Below, one piece after another: positions 61,500-64,000 of a stretch of 64,000 bases of DNA. Under the pieces are notes generated by a model, which saw only the letters and a list, made by a program, of their open reading frames with translations, ran no database searches and was not told where the DNA came from. The stretch is taken from assembly GCF_000429705.1 (NCBI RefSeq), contig NZ_KE386943.1:136664-200663 (forward strand), written 5' to 3'. The stretch is from Alteribacter aurantiacus DSM 18675. Lineage in GTDB: Bacteria > Bacillota > Bacilli > Bacillales > Salisediminibacteriaceae. The translations under genes and the position numbers were made by a program. The first letter of the stretch is position 1; each line of letters begins with the position of its first letter.

Positions 61500-61617
61500 G
61501 GATTGGGGGGCAGGTATTTTTTGGGTGGAAGAATTATTGCTGTTTTGGGCAGGAATACGCCCTTTTCCGGAAGAAATAACACGCCTTTTGGAAGAATTAC
61601 GAGGCTTCTTTCTGCAC
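61500..61617 (+). repeat. 21-bp tandem array C
   Basis: At least four contiguous 21-bp units (from about 61528): GGAAGAATTATTGCTGTTTTG, GGCAGGAATACGCCCTTTTCC, GGAAGAAATAACACGCCTTTT, GGAAGAATTACGAGGCTTCTT. A weaker unit (GGCAGGTATTTTTTGGG) precedes them. It lies between the convergent mtnD and mtnU genes. Confidence 0.82.
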
Positions 61618-61631
61618 CCATTCTCAAACAA

Positions 61632-61662
61632 CAAAAAAGACAAGCCCAAAAGGCTTGTCCCT
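61632..61662 (-). terminator. Intrinsic terminator of mtnU
   Basis: GACAAGCC / GGCTTGTC stem with TTTTTTG on the minus strand, identical over 27 bases to the mtnA terminator. Confidence 0.88.
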
Positions 61663-61670
61663 AATCCCAT

Positions 61671-62459
61671 CTAAAGCTTGTATAATTCTGGGCGGCGGTC
61701 CTCGTAAATGGTCATCCGCTCACGAATGGCGTCCACCTCACCCATATCGATGGCGCCGCGAAGGACCGTCTCCTCCACCCCGTCAGCCTCGGCAACGACC
61801 TTGCCCCACGGGTCTACGATGATGGAATGTCCGGCAAATTCGTTGTTCGGATCGCTCCCAACGCGGTTGCACGCCACCACGTAGCACTGATTTTCGATGG
61901 CGCGACTAATGAGCAACGCCCGCCAGTGATCCACACGAGGTTTCGGCCACTCGGCTACAACGAAAAGTGTCTTCGCCCCTGCGAGCATGTGGGTACGGAT
62001 CCATTCCGGAAAGCGAATATCATAGCAGATCACGCCGGCGGACAGCTCTCCATCGATCTCAAACAGCCCGTCCGTGTTGCCTTCCTGCAAATATTTTTCC
62101 TCATTCATGAGGCGAAACAAATGGGCTTTCGAGTACTCTTTTACGAGCTTCCCGTCTCGATCGATCACGAGCATCGTATTCGTGATCGCACCATCCTGGG
62201 ATCGCTTCGCAACCGAGCCCGCCACGACGTTTACGCCGTATTTTTTAGCCAACTGGCCGATAAATTGAATCGCACCGGCCGCTTCCAGGTCGCCGATCTC
62301 ATCGAGACGATCAAGGTCATAACCCGTTGTCCAAAGCTCTGGGAGGACAACCACGTCCGTCGCGCTTTGACACGCCTCGTGAAAATACTGTTCTACTTTA
62401 CGTTCATTTGCTTTCGGATCGCCAAAAGCGATATCCATTTGAATGATTGCAATGTTCAT
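61671..62459 (-). CDS. mtnU: Carbon-nitrogen hydrolase, omega-amidase (MtnU)
   Basis: A 262-residue nitrilase-superfamily enzyme started at the ATG at 62459 (MNIAIIQMDIAFGD). PELWTTGYD, KEYSKAHLF and GVICYDIRFPEW hold the family's Glu, Lys and Cys. In Bacillus, MtnU (YkrU) beside mtn genes probably hydrolyses the omega-amide of 2-oxoglutaramate left by the glutamine-using aminotransferase. It is divergent from mtnE. Confidence 0.88.
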   Translation of the reverse strand: MNIAIIQMDIAFGDPKANERKVEQYFHEACQSATDVVVLPELWTTGYDLDRLDEIGDLEAAGAIQFIGQLAKKYGVNVVAGSVAKRSQDGAITNTMLVIDRDGKLVKEYSKAHLFRLMNEEKYLQEGNTDGLFEIDGELSAGVICYDIRFPEWIRTHMLAGAKTLFVVAEWPKPRVDHWRALLISRAIENQCYVVACNRVGSDPNNEFAGHSIIVDPWGKVVAEADGVEETVLRGAIDMGEVDAIRERMTIYEDRRPELYKL

Positions 62460-62552
62460 AGTCTGACCCCATTTCGTACTCGTTGTGATCAACAGTATAA
62501 GATTTATGTTACTATTTCAAGTATTACGAGAATTATTTTTGGAGTGATAGCC

Positions 62553-63728
62553 ATGCATACGTTCAAACCTTCTCATACATTACAACGCCTGCCCGAGCAA
62601 TTTTTTGCCCGGCTCGCCGGAAAAGTCCAACAGCTCACCGCTGAAGGTCACGACCTGATCAACTTGGGGCAAGGAAATCCCGACCTCCCCACTCCCGATC
62701 ACATCGTCGAAGAACTTCAAGGGGCCGCGACGGATCCGACTTACCACAAATACTCCCCCTTCACCGGTCACCGCTTTTTAAAAGAAGCGATCGCCCAATT
62801 TTACAAGCGGGAGTATGATGTGGACGTGGACCCCGATACGGAAGTGGCCGTCCTCTTCGGCGCGAAAACCGGCCTCGTGGAAATCAGTGAATGCCTCCTG
62901 AACCCTGGAGACACCGCTCTTTTACCCGACCCAGGCTACCCCGATTACATGTCCGGGATCGCCTTGGCCAATGCGAAAACCGCGTTCATGCCTCTACTGG
63001 AGGAGAACGGCTTTTTACCCGACTATGGCGCGATCGACAGTGACACGTTGGACCAGGCTAAGCTTATGTTTTTGAACTATCCGAACAACCCCACTGCCGG
63101 AGTGGCCAACCGCTCCTTTTTTGATGAAACCGTTCAGTTGGGAAAAAAACACGACATTTGCATCGTCCATGACTTCGCGTACGGTGCCATCGGATTCGAT
63201 GGAAAAAAGCCCCGTAGTTTCCTTGAGAGTGCGGGAGCAAAAGAAGTTGGAGTGGAAATGTACACCCTCTCGAAAACATACAACATGGCAGGTTGGCGCG
63301 TCGGTTTTGCCGTGGGCAATCCGTCTGTGATAAAGTACCTCAACTTGATACAAGATCACCGCTACGTAAGCTTGTTCGGAGCGGTCCAACAAGCAGCGGC
63401 CAAAGCCTTGATTGGCGACCAAACGGCGGTCAATGATCTCGTTGAAACCTACGAGCGGCGCCGGAACGTCTTTATTAACGCGTTGAACGAGATCGGCTGG
63501 AGAGTGCCGATGCCTAAAGGATCGTTCTTCGCGTGGCTCCCGGTGCCTGATGGGTATACGTCGGAAGAATTCTCAGAGATTTTGATCGACCGAGCCCACG
63601 TCGTCACCGCGCCAGGCAACGGATTCGGCAAGAGCGGCGAAGGCTATTTGCGCGTTGGCCTCCTCGCCGATGAAGACGTTTTACTAGAAGCCGTGCGTCG
63701 AATCGATGAACTGAAGTTGTTTGAATAA
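62553..63728 (+). CDS. mtnE: Methionine-forming aminotransferase of the salvage pathway
   Basis: A 391-residue fold-type I aminotransferase started at the ATG at 62553 with TTTGGAG upstream; the open frame extends further back but without support. INLGQGNPDLPTPDHIV, YPNNPTAG, VHDFAYGAIGFDG and SKTYNMAGWRVGFAVG (Schiff-base Lys) are clear. It aminates 4-methylthio-2-oxobutyrate to methionine. Bacillus subtilis MtnE (YkrV) is the expected counterpart and sits divergent to mtnU there too. Confidence 0.92.
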   Translation: MHTFKPSHTLQRLPEQFFARLAGKVQQLTAEGHDLINLGQGNPDLPTPDHIVEELQGAATDPTYHKYSPFTGHRFLKEAIAQFYKREYDVDVDPDTEVAVLFGAKTGLVEISECLLNPGDTALLPDPGYPDYMSGIALANAKTAFMPLLEENGFLPDYGAIDSDTLDQAKLMFLNYPNNPTAGVANRSFFDETVQLGKKHDICIVHDFAYGAIGFDGKKPRSFLESAGAKEVGVEMYTLSKTYNMAGWRVGFAVGNPSVIKYLNLIQDHRYVSLFGAVQQAAAKALIGDQTAVNDLVETYERRRNVFINALNEIGWRVPMPKGSFFAWLPVPDGYTSEEFSEILIDRAHVVTAPGNGFGKSGEGYLRVGLLADEDVLLEAVRRIDELKLFE

Positions 63729-63733
63729 ATGGT

Positions 63734-63765
63734 GCAGCACCGCCTTTTGGGCGGTGCTGTTTTTG
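63734..63765 (+). terminator. Intrinsic terminator of mtnE
   Basis: AGCACCGCC pairs with GGCGGTGCT around TTTTGG-type loop, followed by GTTTTTG. Confidence 0.9.
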
Positions 63766-63792
63766 TGCTGGAGAGAGGAAGGGTTCTTACGA

Positions 63793-64000
63793 AATGCAGC
63801 GTAATTCTACCGCCAATCTAATTTTTTCTACCTTAAGAAGATAGAGCCCATGATCAGAAGCTGAATTCTACCTAAACGCCGCTTTTTTCTACCGCAAAGA
63901 GAGATATTCCTACCACAAAAAGCAATAATCCTACCGCAAATCCGATTTTTTCTACCTTAAGAAAAAAGAGCCCATGATCAGAAGCAGAATCCTACCCAAA
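63793..64000 (+). repeat. 21-bp-period array D, continuing past the window
   Basis: The word TACCGCAAA or variants (TACCGCCAA, TACCTTAAG, TACCTAAAC, TACCACAAA) recurs every 21 bp, with single 19-bp units reading ATGATCAGAAGC. A block of TACCG..TTTTTTC, TACCTTAAG.. and ATGATCAGAAG is itself duplicated about 145 bp apart. No reading frame. Confidence 0.93.

Noticed and set aside
61827..62552. Upstream extension of the mtnE frame to 633 codons
   Set aside because: It overlaps mtnU on the other strand; the clear ribosome site and homologue-like start are at 62553.
1..64000. tRNA, rRNA, insertion sequences, prophage, CRISPR-Cas
   Set aside because: None recognised on either strand.

Overview
The window looks like chromosome of a low-to-mid GC Gram-positive bacterium of the Bacillaceae, most likely a halophilic or haloalkaliphilic aerobe (inference). 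Signs are Bacillus-type Shine-Dalgarno sites, GTG/TTG starts, S-box (SAM-I) riboswitches, sigma-B-like promoters, a Bacillus megaterium-like gas-vesicle operon, poly-gamma-glutamate (pgs/cap) genes, a HemAT sensor and very acidic secreted proteins. No rRNA, tRNA, insertion sequence, prophage or CRISPR array was seen.

Layout. 1-16.9 kb (minus strand): a Wzy-type exopolysaccharide cluster. It starts with a Wzz-like modulator, a tyrosine kinase and a PHP phosphatase, then a structured leader, a CapD/EpsC-like dehydratase and galU. After these come an aminotransferase, an initiating sugar transferase, an unusual aminotransferase/FemAB-like/ATP-grasp/epimerase module, three glycosyltransferases and a polymerase cut by the left edge. 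The first 9 kb are clearly more AT-rich than the rest. An LCP ligase (17.1 kb, plus) diverges from the cluster. 18.6-29.4 kb: two complete poly-gamma-glutamate operons in divergent orientation (pgsBCA-ggt-pgsE on minus, pgsBCA-ggt on plus). 29.5-37.1 kb: a VanZ-like gene, a 12-gene gas-vesicle operon (minus) with a sigma-B-type promoter, and a divergent MerR-like gene. 37.2-39.4 kb: a frameshifted NERD/zinc-ribbon gene embedded in 164-bp super-repeats made of 21-bp units. 39.5-45.3 kb: a peptide ABC transporter (oppA divergent from oppCBDF). 45.6-48.2 kb: an AT-rich GH16-GT2-small membrane protein operon, probably for a secreted beta-glucan. 48.6-49.9 kb: HemAT, followed by a second, doubly broken NERD gene with its own 21-bp array. 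51.1-63.7 kb: methionine salvage. One arm is a sugar ABC importer plus mtnK and mtnA, the other mtnWXBD; both sit behind back-to-back SAM riboswitches with divergent promoters. mtnU and the aminotransferase mtnE follow.

How the parts fit. The window is rich in surface and buoyancy functions: exopolysaccharide, two polyglutamate systems, a glucan and gas vesicles, beside oxygen sensing. The salvage block can take up and phosphorylate methylthioribose and return it to methionine; only the nucleosidase step is missing here.

The most unusual signal is a set of intergenic arrays with a strict 21-bp period (two DNA helical turns). Five blocks at four loci have different sequences but the same period, and all lie next to gene 3' ends and terminators. 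Two loci adjoin NERD/zinc-ribbon genes, and both of those genes carry small disabling indels or a stop. A second recurring element, six copies of a roughly 110-125-bp palindromic repeat in two subfamilies, has landed between a SAM riboswitch and the operon it should control.
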